DNA of 64,000 bases from Pseudoflavonifractor sp. MSJ-37 (GTDB lineage Bacteria; Bacillota; Clostridia; Oscillospirales; Oscillospiraceae), in assembly GCF_018917965.1 (NCBI RefSeq), contig NZ_JAHLPP010000003.1, positions 62,001 to 126,000 of the forward strand, read 5' to 3'. A program made the translations under genes and the position numbers. Under the pieces are notes generated by a model. The model saw only the letters and a program-made list of their open reading frames with translations, did no database searches and was not told the origin of the DNA. Below, piece by piece: positions 33,503 to 42,800 of the stretch (position 1 is its first letter; each line of letters starts with the position of its first letter).

Positions 33503-36500
33503 ATGCAGAAAAAAGCGACCAGAGCGGCCGCTCTGGCGTTGGCAGGGACGATGCTCCTGCCAACGCCTGCCTTTGCGGCTGTACCGTCTGATTTTTCCGA
33601 CTTCCCGTCGGATTGGTCTGCGTCCGCCATGCGGAAAGCGGTGGAGGACGGCCTGCTCAGCGGCTCCAACGGCCTGATCCGGGCCAAGGGCCTGCTGACC
33701 CGCGCCGAGGTGGCATCCATCGCCGCCCGGGCCTTCGGCGGCACCAAGACCACCTCGCTCTCCGGCGTCAGCGACGTGGAGCCGGGGGATTGGCACTATG
33801 ACGCCATGGGCAAGGCCGTGGCCATGGGCATCCTCCAGGGCTCCAACGGAAAGCTCCGTCCCAACGACCCCGTGACCCGGGAGGAGGCCTTCGCGGTCCT
33901 CGCCCGGGCCTATGAGCTGGAGGCCGCCTCCGACAGCGCCCTCTCTAAATTCTCCGACGCGGCCAGCGTCTCCGGCTGGGCCAAGTCCAACGTGGCCGCG
34001 CTGGTGGAGGCCGGATATGTGAACGGCTCCAATGGCCGGATCGACGGCAAGGGGCAGATCACCCGGGCCGAGTTCGCCCAGGTGCTCAGCGGCCTGTCCA
34101 GCGGCTATATGGACGGCGGGACCCGCTCCGACGAGACCGTGGAGGGCAATCTGGTGGTCCGGGGCTCCGGCGCGGTCCTGTCCAACGTGACCGTGAAGGG
34201 CGACCTGATCCTGGCCGACGGCGCGGCGCAGACCTCGCTCCAGAACGTGACCGTCACCGGCCGGATCTTGATCCGGAACGGCGGCTCCGTCACCGCCTCT
34301 GGCACCACGGCCGGGGAGGGCACCGTGGTATCCAGCCCCAGCGGCACCACTTCTCTGAACGTGACCGGCGGCGACCTGGGCACCGTGTCCATCCGGTCCG
34401 ACGTCAGGCTGTCCGGCGATCTGCCCCGCGTGTCCGTGGATGAGGCGGCCGGCATCACCGTGGACAAGGGCGCCAAGATCGGCACCATCACCGTCAACGC
34501 CGATGGGAGCAAGATCTCCGGCTCCGGCAAGGTGGAGCGGGTCAACGCCGACGCCGATGACGTGACCGTCACGGTCCCCGGCGCGAAGGTCACGGCCGGC
34601 GCCGGTACCTCCGGTGTCACGGCCGGATCCACCTCCGTGACGGCGGGCAGGACAGAGACGGTCCGCAGCGCTTCTTCCGGCGGCTCCAGCGGCGGCAGTT
34701 CGTCCGGCGGCTCCAGCGGCGGGTCCTCTTCCGGCGGCGGTTCCAGCTCCGGCGGGAACAACAGCGGCGGGAGCACGGCCACGGAGGCCAAATTGGTCCA
34801 CAAGGCCGAGATCCAGACGCTGGATCTGGGAAGCTGGCTGGTGCTGGAGTTCGCGGACGGCTATACGCAGTCCAACTGCACCGTCAGCGTGGACGGTCAG
34901 GCGGTGGCCTCCGGCGTCATCACTCCGGTCACGACCGAGGGCACGATCGCCAAGATCCCTCTGGTGGGCGCCCCCGGCAAGGTGACGATCGTCTCCGGGG
35001 ACAAGAGCCAGACGGTCTCTCTGGGCAATGGCTCCAATGGGGACGCTGTGTATACCGGCGGGGGGTATCTGCCGGAGAAGGTGGTGGGCCACGGCCCTGT
35101 GGCGATGTGGGACTACTATCTCACCAACTACGATGATGAGGGCAGCGTCCGGGTCCACCCGAAAAAGACCACCTTCGACCAGAACGCTGTGGTCAACGAG
35201 CATCCCAGCTATTCTCCCGATACCGTTTTGAACGCGGATGGCAGTGGCAATGTGGTCATCATGTTCAACTACAACACCGATGAGGAGAAGGCGTGGTTCG
35301 ACGCGATCGCCGAGACGGGCGCGCTGGCGCTGGTGGAGTACGGCCAGTACAAGAACACGATCAACGACCACCTGGCTTATCGCATCGAAAAAGATGTGGA
35401 CCATTACGGCAGTAAGGTGGGTGAGCTGATCATCTCCTTTGGTCAGTCGAATTTCACCAACAATGGCCGCTACTATGTGCGGGTGAAGTCCGGGGAGAAC
35501 TCCTATGCCATGGCCTCCATCCATGTCCAGCGGCATGAGGAGCCGGAATTCGAGCTGACGGAGACGCCCAGGTCCGGCGTGAACCTCCACTTCAACGTGA
35601 AGAACATGGCCTACGGCGTCACCCAGCCCATCGAGAGCGTGACCCTCACCGACCCCACCGGCGAGACCCGGGAGCTGGAGAAGATCCGGGACTGGTATCT
35701 GATCGGCGACCTGTTTGTCCTCTACAACGATGAGGCGGCCACGGACGGCCGGAACAACATCCCGTACAACGGCAACTACACCATGACCATCCGGGCCAAC
35801 GGCTTCCAGACTGTGACCAAGACGTTCAACGTCACCGGCGGCATGGAAGCGCCTAAAAAGGAGAGCGGCGCGGCGGTGCTGGCGCTGGGCTTCGACGCGG
35901 TGACCATGGCCACCAGCTCTGCGGGCGGCGGCGGCTCCTCGGAGGACGGCGGTTCCGCCATCTCCGCAGATCTGATGTTCGACAGCGACCTGCTGGCCAA
36001 CGCCCTGATCTTGGAGGAACTGGACGATGAGGCGACTGCGGCCACCGCCGGTCAGGTGGTCGAGTGGTGGTCCGCTCTGGCCGGGAAGGACTATCTGGTC
36101 GAGACCGGTTCCGCCACCTATTACACCTGGACCTCCTATCTGAACGCCGTGAACGACGCCAAGGTGGCCGGGAAGAGCTGGCTCCCCTATGCCGACTATA
36201 AGACGAGCGGCGCGAAACAGGAGAGCTCGGACCGCCCCCACGCGGTGAAGGAGGTCCTGGAGGACGGCCTGCTGGGCGACATCCAGGACAGCGGCGAGTA
36301 CGGCCGTTTCGAGGTCCCCGCTTATACGGTCACGGAAAACAGGCAGGGCAGGGATCTGGTCCTGACCTTCTCCGGCGACGGCGCGGCGGACTATCTGAGC
36401 AAGATCAGCGCCATCTACAAGGGCGGCGATTGGCTCCATGCGCTGGAAGAAGAGGACAAGTATACGATCGATGCCGATGCGCGGACCCTGACGATCGATA

Positions 36501-37666
36501 AGAGCGTCCTCAAGGTGGGTGAGAACCGTATCACCGTGGAGGCCGTCGGCTACAAGAGCCTGGACGCGAGGATCCAGTATGCCAAGGTCAACGAGGAGGA
36601 TCTGTCTCTGGAGGTCGCTGGCGAGATCACGATCCCCGAGGGGAGCGACAAGACTTCTGTCACCGTCAAGGTGAAGAACTCCAAGGGCGATCTCCTGAGC
36701 AATTTGAAGTCGGTCACGCTGGATGACAGCCCTGTCTGGACCAAGGGTGCGAGCAGTTCTGATGCAGTCTACTATTCTTTGAATGAGGACAAGACGGAGC
36801 TGATCCTGCACAATGTCGGCGTTGGTGAACATACGCTGACGCTCACGGCAGAGTATTATGAGGATGCGCTGACGGCCACCATCAAGGTCAAGGACAGTAA
36901 GGGCAATACCGAAGAGGAAAAGAAGGACGTGCCCAACGACAAGCCGACTGGAGGCAAGTCTGGGAATGTCTACACGCTCAACTTCGGCGCGGATATGCCT
37001 TTGGATTGGACATATAGCATTTATAGTGAGAACTGGTCTGTCAAGGTCAATGGACAGGAGTATAGCTTCAACTCTAATCTCCTTATGCTTTCTCGACTTG
37101 GAGAAAATGAGTATGCTTGGTATGATCCGGCCTACAACGATAAGATTTTGGATCTTGGGAGCGGGGCCTTCGAGGATGGAGAGAATACCGTTGTGATCGA
37201 AGTGAAGGGGTATAAGGCTCTGACGCTCAAGGTGAACGGTGCGGACGGCACGGTCATCACCGACAGCACCGGCGGCGGTTCTGGCAGCACGACGCCTACT
37301 GAGCCCGCCCCGGGCGAGAACGAGGAAGGCACGGATGCGCCGGCGTATTCGAGTACGTCTAAAGACTATTATAGCGGGAACTATCAAATCAGTTTTGGCG
37401 AATCCGGCGATAGCATGATTGCTACTTATCTCAGTAAAATGACTGAGGTGAAAGTTGGAGATACTACCTATACCAAGACTGATTCGAGTGGGGCGTTTTC
37501 TGCCCTGCCAAATGGCACTTACTATATCAACAATGCGACGAGCCAGTTCATCAGGCTTTCTCCCAGTGCGTTCAACAAAGATGGGACCACCACTATCACG
37601 ATCAAAGCTGAGGGTTACAAGGACCTCATTGTGGTGGTCGACTTTTCCGGCAAGGAAGTCAAGTAA
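33503..37666 (+). CDS. Giant SLH surface protein with beta-helix and hemoblobin-interacting-type domains
   Basis: The 1387-residue protein has a signal peptide (1-26, ending PAFAA), three N-terminal SLH repeats (about 30-205; WSASAMRKAVEDGLLSGSNG, WHYDAMGKAVAMGILQGSNG, AKSNVAALVEAGYVNGSNG), a right-handed beta-helix (210-390; NVTVKGDLILADGA, NVTVTGRILIRNGGSV), a Ser/Gly-rich linker (390-425) and four or more domains like the hemoblobin-interacting (HID) family (about 685-785, 940-1030, 1150-1255, 1286-1387; for example LVLTFSGDG ... VGENRITVEAVGYKSL). SLH anchors it to secondary wall polymers; the HID-like modules suggest binding to host material. It has no catalytic motif. The last 350 residues use a less GC-rich codon set. 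Confidence 0.9.
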   Translation: MQKKATRAAALALAGTMLLPTPAFAAVPSDFSDFPSDWSASAMRKAVEDGLLSGSNGLIRAKGLLTRAEVASIAARAFGGTKTTSLSGVSDVEPGDWHYDAMGKAVAMGILQGSNGKLRPNDPVTREEAFAVLARAYELEAASDSALSKFSDAASVSGWAKSNVAALVEAGYVNGSNGRIDGKGQITRAEFAQVLSGLSSGYMDGGTRSDETVEGNLVVRGSGAVLSNVTVKGDLILADGAAQTSLQNVTVTGRILIRNGGSVTASGTTAGEGTVVSSPSGTTSLNVTGGDLGTVSIRSDVRLSGDLPRVSVDEAAGITVDKGAKIGTITVNADGSKISGSGKVERVNADADDVTVTVPGAKVTAGAGTSGVTAGSTSVTAGRTETVRSASSGGSSGGSSSGGSSGGSSSGGGSSSGGNNSGGSTATEAKLVHKAEIQTLDLGSWLVLEFADGYTQSNCTVSVDGQAVASGVITPVTTEGTIAKIPLVGAPGKVTIVSGDKSQTVSLGNGSNGDAVYTGGGYLPEKVVGHGPVAMWDYYLTNYDDEGSVRVHPKKTTFDQNAVVNEHPSYSPDTVLNADGSGNVVIMFNYNTDEEKAWFDAIAETGALALVEYGQYKNTINDHLAYRIEKDVDHYGSKVGELIISFGQSNFTNNGRYYVRVKSGENSYAMASIHVQRHEEPEFELTETPRSGVNLHFNVKNMAYGVTQPIESVTLTDPTGETRELEKIRDWYLIGDLFVLYNDEAATDGRNNIPYNGNYTMTIRANGFQTVTKTFNVTGGMEAPKKESGAAVLALGFDAVTMATSSAGGGGSSEDGGSAISADLMFDSDLLANALILEELDDEATAATAGQVVEWWSALAGKDYLVETGSATYYTWTSYLNAVNDAKVAGKSWLPYADYKTSGAKQESSDRPHAVKEVLEDGLLGDIQDSGEYGRFEVPAYTVTENRQGRDLVLTFSGDGAADYLSKISAIYKGGDWLHALEEEDKYTIDADARTLTIDKSVLKVGENRITVEAVGYKSLDARIQYAKVNEEDLSLEVAGEITIPEGSDKTSVTVKVKNSKGDLLSNLKSVTLDDSPVWTKGASSSDAVYYSLNEDKTELILHNVGVGEHTLTLTAEYYEDALTATIKVKDSKGNTEEEKKDVPNDKPTGGKSGNVYTLNFGADMPLDWTYSIYSENWSVKVNGQEYSFNSNLLMLSRLGENEYAWYDPAYNDKILDLGSGAFEDGENTVVIEVKGYKALTLKVNGADGTVITDSTGGGSGSTTPTEPAPGENEEGTDAPAYSSTSKDYYSGNYQISFGESGDSMIATYLSKMTEVKVGDTTYTKTDSSGAFSALPNGTYYINNATSQFIRLSPSAFNKDGTTTITIKAEGYKDLIVVVDFSGKEVK

Positions 37667-37677
37667 ATAGCTCCCCT

Positions 37678-37712
37678 GCGGCGGCGATGGATCTCCATCG
37701 CCGTCGCTTTTT
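37678..37712 (+). terminator. Terminator of the SLH protein gene
   Basis: GCGGCGGCGATGG pairs with CCATCGCCGTCGC (one G-U) around ATCT and is followed by TTTTT. Confidence 0.85.
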
Positions 37713-37786
37713 ACATTCCTTATATATGTCCCTACATTCCTCTGACTTGCCCAAGTCTCCCGAATGTGCTACAATAAAAACAGACG

Positions 37787-37824
37787 AACCCCGAACCCTT
37801 GATTTTTCAGGGGTTCGGGGTTTT
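37787..37824. terminator. Terminator-like hairpin next to the phage integrase
   Basis: AACCCCGAACCC pairs with GGGTTCGGGGTT and is followed by TTTTC on the plus strand; a T-rich stretch also precedes it on the minus strand. It may end integrase transcription or belong to attL. Confidence 0.7.
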
Positions 37825-37886
37825 CTTGTTACTAATATGTGTATAGTTCAGCGTTCAACGGCCTAAAATGTTCACAGGCTTGAACC

Positions 37887-38900
37887 CTATGGAATCAGGT
37901 TCACGGTGGCCTTCAGTTCGTCCAAAGTCTTGTGATTATACACCCGGTTTCCCGTGTCCTTGGACACATGGCCCATGAGCAAATCAATACATTTTCGGTT
38001 TCCCCCGGCGCTGTCCAGTTGGGTTTCAAAGGTGTGGCGGCACTCATGCGGGGTGTGGTTCATGTTCAGGGCCTTCATAATGTCTGCCCAAAATATCCGG
38101 TATTGGGTTTGGTTGCAGACCTTCCCATTATAGCAAATCAGCCGTGGGCCACCTTCGGCAAGCCGCTGTTCAATCAATGGCCTGATCTTCGGGTGGATGG
38201 GAACGATGCGGTTTTTACCGGCCTTCGTTTTGGTGCCGCCCTTCATCGTGCCTTCCTTCAGGTCAATATCTTCCGGTTTCAAGTTCAGAAATTCAGAGAT
38301 ACGCCACCCGGAATATAGCAGGATCAGGACGGTATCAACCCAAGGATCAGACTGATGTTCCCACACCGTTTTGATTTCATCCTTGGTGAACGGAAGGCGG
38401 CTTGTTTCTGGAACAGGATCAGAGGTCAACAGATCGGAGAATGTACGGGTTATAATATCCATTTCAAGGGCAAACCGGTCAAGGTGGCCCCACAGGTTCT
38501 TGATTGCCGCTTGGGTTGAATATCCTTTCCCGCAGTTGTCAATGGTTTCTTGCATTTGATATGACCGGATTTGTTTGTAAGGCTTGTTCATATACGCTGA
38601 ACAATGCTTGAACGCTGAACAGAGGGAAGCCCGGTTGGATTCACCCAGCTTCGGGGCTTTCTTTTCTTTCCAGAGGTCAAAAAGCTGTTGAAGGGTGATT
38701 TTGGCCCGGTCAACATCCCACGGATCACGGTTGTATTCAGCAAGCATGATATTTCCGGCTTCACGGGTTTCAGCATAACCGATAATGTCATAAATCGGGT
38801 GGCCTTTGTCATTCCAACCTATGGTTTTCTTCACGATGTACGGGCGGCGGCGCTGGCCTGATAGCTTCGCAACTGTTCCGTACCCATTTGGGTTCCGCAT
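37887..38900 (-). CDS. int: Phage tyrosine-type integrase
   Basis: The 337-residue protein is a site-specific tyrosine recombinase that integrates and excises the phage genome. An AP2-like arm-binding start (GYGTVAKLSGQRRRPYIVKK) is followed by a core-binding SAM-like domain and the catalytic domain. Catalytic residues are visible: Arg in YSGWRISEFL, Lys in KAGKNRIVPI, HECRH in the box II, His in GHVSKDTGNRVYNH and the Tyr in the same segment. Start taken at 38900 behind AGGTGA; the longer frame is not needed. It is the leftmost phage gene, transcribed towards the host junction. Confidence 0.93.
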   Translation of the reverse strand: MRNPNGYGTVAKLSGQRRRPYIVKKTIGWNDKGHPIYDIIGYAETREAGNIMLAEYNRDPWDVDRAKITLQQLFDLWKEKKAPKLGESNRASLCSAFKHCSAYMNKPYKQIRSYQMQETIDNCGKGYSTQAAIKNLWGHLDRFALEMDIITRTFSDLLTSDPVPETSRLPFTKDEIKTVWEHQSDPWVDTVLILLYSGWRISEFLNLKPEDIDLKEGTMKGGTKTKAGKNRIVPIHPKIRPLIEQRLAEGGPRLICYNGKVCNQTQYRIFWADIMKALNMNHTPHECRHTFETQLDSAGGNRKCIDLLMGHVSKDTGNRVYNHKTLDELKATVNLIP

Positions 38901-39105
38901 TATATCACCTGAACTTTCTGAAAATGGGTATGGCAAAGCCAAACCCCGTGTGATATAATGGTCAATGGTGGTTGAAACATTAACTTCAATTTGGGGTTTG
39001 TTTCGCCTGACCGCTTCGGTGTTCCAGCACCGGAGCGGTCATTTTTTTTGATTTTGAATGATGTTGAATGAGCCTGAAGCCTTGCGGCACAAGGTTTTTT
39101 CGGAA

Positions 39106-39216
39106 ATCCTTCAACATTCAAGATGAAACATATTTTTCTAATATTTCAAGAAAAAAAGTATATAAGAAGTATGAAAAATATAACCAGAAGGGATTTGATC
39201 TTGAATGTTGAAGGAT
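39106..39216. repeat. Inverted-repeat element, copy 1 (perfect 19-bp arms)
   Basis: ATCCTTCAACATTCAAGAT (39106-39124) and its exact reverse complement (39198-39216) enclose 73 bp of very AT-rich DNA with AAGAAAAAAAGTATATAAG. The right arm touches the stop codon of the gene at 39217. A closely related element lies at 56720-56836, and similarity extends about 50 bp upstream of both. Confidence 0.85.
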
Positions 39217-39798
39217 TCATTTCCGCAACACGGGTGGTGATAGATAAAGTTTGAAGGTGTTCTTGTACGGTTCCTGAAACAGAACTTTTTCCCGCTTCAT
39301 AGCACTAACGATGGAAATGATAGCTTCTCTATATGACGGATCAAATCTTGAATAAATATCCTTTTGAAGAATACCGGGTTCAGATTTAACAATTTCCGAA
39401 ACCTTACGCCGTATATATGGGCCATTTTCAATTAAGAAATTTGTGGATTCTTGTTTTGCTTTGAATTTCCGTTCATAAATAGTCCAGTTATCAATTAAAT
39501 CCTGATACCCTTCTTCGATTTTAGCTTCCAAACTGAAATCACGGCAACGGCTGTTGGAGCAATGACAATAATAGCCTTCAAACCATTGTTTTCCTTCAGG
39601 CGTGGCATAGCAAAATTCTTTTAGGGTGTGTAAAGAACTCAAACATATTTCATAGGCCAATCTATAAGAATCAGCGTCACCATAATCTTCAATTTTGGGG
39701 GCAAGTGCTTGATGTTCCATTTTCTGAAGATAATCCGCATTGTCAATAGCAAATTGATCTGATGGCGAAAGCCCATATCTGAAAGAAGATTTTTTCAT
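39217..39798 (-). CDS. Phage protein of unknown function, possible C-terminal winged helix
   Basis: The 193-residue protein lies between integrase and repressor on the minus strand, the lysogeny side. Its N-terminal half has cysteines (FEGYYCHCSNSRCRDFS), and the C-terminal part resembles a winged helix (LIENGPYIRRKVSEIVKSEP, ILQKDIYSRF, AIISIVSAMKREKVLFQE). No family recognised. A role in lysogeny or regulation is inferred from position only. Confidence 0.75.
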   Translation of the reverse strand: MKKSSFRYGLSPSDQFAIDNADYLQKMEHQALAPKIEDYGDADSYRLAYEICLSSLHTLKEFCYATPEGKQWFEGYYCHCSNSRCRDFSLEAKIEEGYQDLIDNWTIYERKFKAKQESTNFLIENGPYIRRKVSEIVKSEPGILQKDIYSRFDPSYREAIISIVSAMKREKVLFQEPYKNTFKLYLSPPVLRK

Positions 39799-39809
39799 TA
39801 TGGCACCGC

Positions 39810-40439
39810 CTATCTAATATCACTTTGGAAGGCAACAGCCTTTCCAAGAATCCTGATCCGGTTCAATTCTTCCCCGGTGTATCGCATAGTTTTATATTTG
39901 GGGTTTTCAGCGAACAGCAACAGTTCATTTTCATCCGGGTTATATTGAACCCGCTTCAGGGTGGCTTCATCACCGATCAGAACGGCGGCAATTTCACCAT
40001 CATCAACCATTTCCTGTTGACGAATGAACACTATATCACCGTCATAGATTCTGGCCCCAATCATGGAATCACCTTTGGCCCGTAAGCAGAAATCAGCATC
40101 AATGTTGGCCCCGGCTTCCACATACAATTCCTTTTCTTCGTTGGCAAAGATCGGGGTTCCACAGGCAATGTTCCCAAGCAACGGGAATTTGCGGGTTTCT
40201 ATTCTAAATAGGTTATCAACTTGGATTTCCTCTTTCCACCCCATCAAATAGGCCGGTGTGGTATGTAGGACTTTCGCCAAGTCTGCAATTTTGTCACGGC
40301 GCATATTGGCAATGATCCCGTTTTCCCATTTCCGAACGGTACTTTTACCAACGCCAACAGCGTTGCCCACCTGTTCAAGCGTGAGATTATTTTCTTCACG
40401 CAAAGCCTTGATCTTTTGGCCCATAGTCAATTCAGCCAC
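39810..40439 (-). CDS. Phage repressor with HTH and S24 (LexA-like) self-cleavage domain
   Basis: The 209-residue protein is a CI/LexA-type lysogeny repressor. Residues 6-60 are an XRE HTH (MGQKIKALREENNLTLEQVG, VGKSTVRKWENG). The S24 peptidase part has the Cys93-Gly94 cleavage site (IACGTP), the Ser125 nucleophile (GDSMIG) and the Lys162 base (EATLKRV), so it should cleave itself on RecA activation. The start is GTG at 40439 behind GAAAGGGG. It lies divergent from the early operon; GTGTCC palindromes at three places in the phage are its probable operators. Confidence 0.92.
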   Translation of the reverse strand: MAELTMGQKIKALREENNLTLEQVGNAVGVGKSTVRKWENGIIANMRRDKIADLAKVLHTTPAYLMGWKEEIQVDNLFRIETRKFPLLGNIACGTPIFANEEKELYVEAGANIDADFCLRAKGDSMIGARIYDGDIVFIRQQEMVDDGEIAAVLIGDEATLKRVQYNPDENELLLFAENPKYKTMRYTGEELNRIRILGKAVAFQSDIR

Positions 40440-40467
40440 ATGAACACCCCTTTCGGTTAGTAACAAT

Positions 40468-40496
40468 AGTATAACCGCAATGTGTCTTTTTTGCAA
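40468..40496 (-). promoter_or_regulatory. Repressor-maintenance promoter
   Basis: On the minus strand TTGCAA and TATACT are separated by 17 nt, 28 nt before the GTG start. A GTGTC half-site lies in the spacer (40482-40486). Confidence 0.65.
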
Positions 40497-40545
40497 CCCC
40501 TAAAGCGAAAAAACAAAAAAAGTTTCTTTTAGTCCACAAATGGGG

Positions 40546-40574
40546 TTGACAAGCAACGGGCGGTGTGGTACTAT
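40546..40574 (+). promoter_or_regulatory. Early lytic promoter
   Basis: Perfect TTGACA (40546-40551) and TACTAT (40569-40574) with 17-nt spacing, directly before the operator palindrome. Confidence 0.75.
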
Positions 40575-40578
40575 GATG

Positions 40579-40594
40579 GTGTCCTAAAGGACAC
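40579..40594. promoter_or_regulatory. Phage operator, copy 1 (early promoter)
   Basis: GTGTCCTAAAGGACAC, 7-bp perfect arms around AA, starts five bases after the -10 box, at the expected transcription start. Binding would block the early promoter. Confidence 0.7.
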
Positions 40595-40633
40595 GACAAA
40601 AGCGAATAAGACACCGAAAGGGGTACATGAGAT

Positions 40634-40960
40634 ATGAAGAACCTGAACACGATGAAGTTCGTTTCCAATGCTATTGAAGAACTGGTTGAGTACAAAGCCG
40701 CCATTGCTGGTTCCAAAACTTTTGATGAAGCCAAAAACACCGGAAGAATGATGGCAGGGTACATTAACGGGCTTATCACTTTTCTGAATACGATGATCTG
40801 TGAAGAAAACAATGATTTCACGGCGGAATTTGATGAAGTTCTGGATGGCTGGATGTTCAAAATGTATGATGCTGTGGCCGACAAAGCGATTGAAACCAAT
40901 CAGGATAAGGACACTATTTGGAAACTGTTGGTCAAGCGTGATGAATATACGATGATGTGA
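40634..40960 (+). CDS. First early phage gene, unknown function
   Basis: The 108-residue helical acidic protein (MKNLNTMKFVSNAIEELVEY, FDEVLDGWMFKMYDAVADKA) has no family I recognise. It is the first gene after the early promoter and operator, the position of many Cro/antirepressor or host-takeover genes. It has a good GAAAGGGG site. A hairpin ACGGGCC-TGAA-GGCCCGT (40968-40985) follows the stop. Confidence 0.7.
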   Translation: MKNLNTMKFVSNAIEELVEYKAAIAGSKTFDEAKNTGRMMAGYINGLITFLNTMICEENNDFTAEFDEVLDGWMFKMYDAVADKAIETNQDKDTIWKLLVKRDEYTMM

Positions 40961-41011
40961 AGCCGAAACGGGCCTGAAGGCCCGTCCACCGGAACCGCCC
41001 CACCGGTGCTG

Positions 41012-41134
41012 ATGATGGCAGGGCAACAGCGACAATATGAGCGTTCCCGTTTATGGTTTCGGGTGTTGGGTATCAATCCCCATGTAAAAGATATGACCGC
41101 CCGGAAATTGCTTGTTCGGAACTTGGCTGTTTGA
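41012..41134 (+). CDS. Small phage ORF (40 residues), tentative
   Basis: A short basic frame (MMAGQQRQYERSRLWFRVLG, INPHVKDMTARKLLVRNLAV) fills the gap between the first early gene and the Cro-like gene. No clear ribosome site is seen, but composition matches phage proteins and the gap has no other use. It may be a real small gene. Confidence 0.4.
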   Translation: MMAGQQRQYERSRLWFRVLGINPHVKDMTARKLLVRNLAV

Positions 41135-41157
41135 TTTTTTAGAAAGGATGTGAGCGA

Positions 41158-41364
41158 ATGAACAAGGCCCGCTTGGAATATGAAATGTCCGTTCGGGGTG
41201 TTACCCGTGCCAAGCTGTGTGAAGTCCTTGGAATTTCCCGATCCGCCTTTTACCGAAAGTGTAATGGGGGTTCGGAGTTCACCCAAGGCGAGATTCAGAA
41301 GATCGTGGATTTTCTGAACCTTGAAACCCCGGTGGGAATTTTTTTTGATGCGAAAGTGTCCTAA
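41158..41364 (+). CDS. Small Cro-like HTH protein
   Basis: The 68-residue protein is a lone helix-turn-helix domain (MSVRGVTRAKLCEVLGISRS, AFYRKCNGG, QGEIQKIVDFL), a likely Cro-type regulator. AAAGGATG precedes the ATG. Operator copy 2 overlaps its stop codon, suggesting that repressor binding also acts inside the operon. Confidence 0.8.
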   Translation: MNKARLEYEMSVRGVTRAKLCEVLGISRSAFYRKCNGGSEFTQGEIQKIVDFLNLETPVGIFFDAKVS

Positions 41365-41371
41365 ATGACAC
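41356..41371. promoter_or_regulatory. Phage operator, copy 2
   Basis: GTGTCCTAAATGACAC spans the stop codon of the Cro-like gene. It differs at one base from copy 1 and is identical to copy 3 at 49696. No promoter is obvious here, so it may act as a roadblock-type site. Confidence 0.6.
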
Positions 41372-41388
41372 TTCGAGGAGTAAGCACC

Positions 41389-42011
41389 ATGAATGAAGTC
41401 AGTTTGAAACCGGTCATTGATGAACTTGAAACCTTGTTTTCAAAGTTCAACAAAGCCTTCTTTGAAGGCAAGCTGGAAAAGCCTGTTATCACCGTTTCCC
41501 CGGATCATACCCGTGGGGCTTATGGCTGGTGTACCGCTTGGAAGGCTTGGCAAGACGGCACCAAGGAAGGCGGCTATTACGAAATCAACCTGTGTGCCGA
41601 ATACCTGAACCGCCCCTTTGAAGAAACCTGTGGAACCTTGCTTCACGAAATGGTTCACCTTCTCAATCTTCAGGACAATGTTCAGGACACTTCCCGTTCT
41701 GGTTCCTACCACAACCGGAAGTTCAAAGAAACCGCTGAAGCCCACGGCCTGACCGTGGAGAAAGGCGAAAAGTACGGGTGGCGCAAAACCACCTTGAACC
41801 CGCAAGCTGAAGCCTTCGTGAAATCCCTTGGCAAATCCGGGTTCTGTCTGGTTCGGCCCCGTACCAATCCGCTGAAGGGTTCCCGGAAGGGGGGGGGGGA
41901 TCGAGTTCCCGCAAATATGTATGCCCCTGTTGCGGAACCATCATCCGGGCCACCAAGGAAGTTCATGTTCTTTGCGGGGAATGTGAAGTGGCCTTTGAAG
42001 AACAGGAGTGA
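41389..42011 (+). CDS. SprT-like zinc metallopeptidase, interrupted at a G11 tract
   Basis: The first 165 residues form a SprT-like peptidase domain with the HEMVHLL zinc motif and a downstream His (GSYHNRKFKE). A run of 11 G (41889-41899) then shifts the frame. As written, translation goes on to 42105 in an unrelated frame. In the alternative frame it continues GSSSRKYVCPCCGTIIRATK and CGECEVAFEEQE, a four-cysteine zinc ribbon typical of SprT proteins, and ends at 42011 in a GTGA overlap with the next gene. So a 9- or 12-G tract gives the full protein of about 207 residues. SprT/Spartan proteins act on DNA-bound proteins; phage forms are common in early operons. Confidence 0.8.
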
Positions 42012-42325
42012 TTTCAACGGAAAAACATCTTCATGCCGTTCAGTTCGATGGAATGACTTTTGGAATGGCAATAGACACTTCCACAGAAGCGTACAAGTCA
42101 TTTAAGAAAGCCTTGAAATACGAAAGCTGTATCAGCATTTTTGGGGATGAAATTCTTGTTCGGGTAATTCCATTCAAAAATTTGGGTGGGATTATGCGTG
42201 AAGCCCATTGGCTGGTAACTGAAGGTCATTACTTTGACTACATCAAAATTGATGGGCTTCAGGATGATATTTATGTGAAGTATTCGGATAAACAAATTGA
42301 TTTTCGCCACAGAAAAAGTTGGTAG
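42008..42325 (+). CDS. Early phage protein of unknown function
   Basis: The 105-residue protein starts with GTG overlapping the restored SprT stop codon (GTGA), behind an AACAGGA-type site. It shows beta-rich text (GMTFGMAIDTST, DEILVRVIPFKNLGG, DDIYVKYSDKQIDF). No family recognised. Confidence 0.7.
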   Translation: MISTEKHLHAVQFDGMTFGMAIDTSTEAYKSFKKALKYESCISIFGDEILVRVIPFKNLGGIMREAHWLVTEGHYFDYIKIDGLQDDIYVKYSDKQIDFRHRKSW

Positions 42326-42346
42326 AAATCGAAAGGAGTAAGCGCA

Positions 42347-42778
42347 ATGACCACCACTTTTGCAGAGCGTTTGAAGAACGCCATGGAACAGGCCAATGTG
42401 AGCCAATCCGACCTGTCAAGGCGGACGGGGGCTTCCAAGGCCGCAATCAGTCAGTATCTTTCCGGGAAGAACACCCCCAACATGGAGCGGATCGCCGCCC
42501 TTGCCAATGCCACCGGCGTAACCCTTGATTACCTGATCGGCTATGGGGCCGCCCCGGACACGGAGCCGCCTATCAAGAAGATCAGCGTGAAGGAAGCCGC
42601 CCGGTGTATGGGTAAATCTGATCAGTTCGTCAGGATCGGCCTTCAGCGTGGCCTTCTTCCCTTCGGTAGAGCCGTTCCCGGAACCGGCACTTGCTGGAAC
42701 TACTACATTAACCCGGCCAAGTTCAAGGAATTTGTTGGGGCCGAACAGTTCAACGCCTTCTTTGGCCTTACGGCCTGA
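42347..42778 (+). CDS. Phage XRE-family regulator with C-terminal DNA-binding-like part
   Basis: The 143-residue protein has an XRE HTH (residues 5-62; LKNAMEQANVSQSDLSRRTG, SKAAISQYLSGKNTPNMERI) and a second part (75-143; SVKEAARCMGKSDQFVRIGL, WNYYINPAKFKEFVG) that resembles an excisionase/MerR-like helix used for DNA binding. It is probably a second regulator of the early operon. GAAAGGAG precedes the ATG. Confidence 0.85.
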   Translation: MTTTFAERLKNAMEQANVSQSDLSRRTGASKAAISQYLSGKNTPNMERIAALANATGVTLDYLIGYGAAPDTEPPIKKISVKEAARCMGKSDQFVRIGLQRGLLPFGRAVPGTGTCWNYYINPAKFKEFVGAEQFNAFFGLTA

Positions 42779-42800
42779 TTTCTGAAAAGGAGTAAATGAG

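Larger units (their letters stand above)
37667..37886. other. Host-prophage junction region (attL expected here)
   Basis: The stretch between the last host gene and the phage integrase holds two terminators. Codon use and gene type change across it, so the left attachment site should lie here, most likely between about 37720 and 37886. The core cannot be set because the right end of the prophage is outside the window. Confidence 0.5.

Noticed and set aside
33428-37387. A 1319-residue minus-strand open frame opposite the second SLH gene
   Set aside because: Shadow frame; the plus-strand gene has signal peptide, SLH repeats, promoter and terminator.
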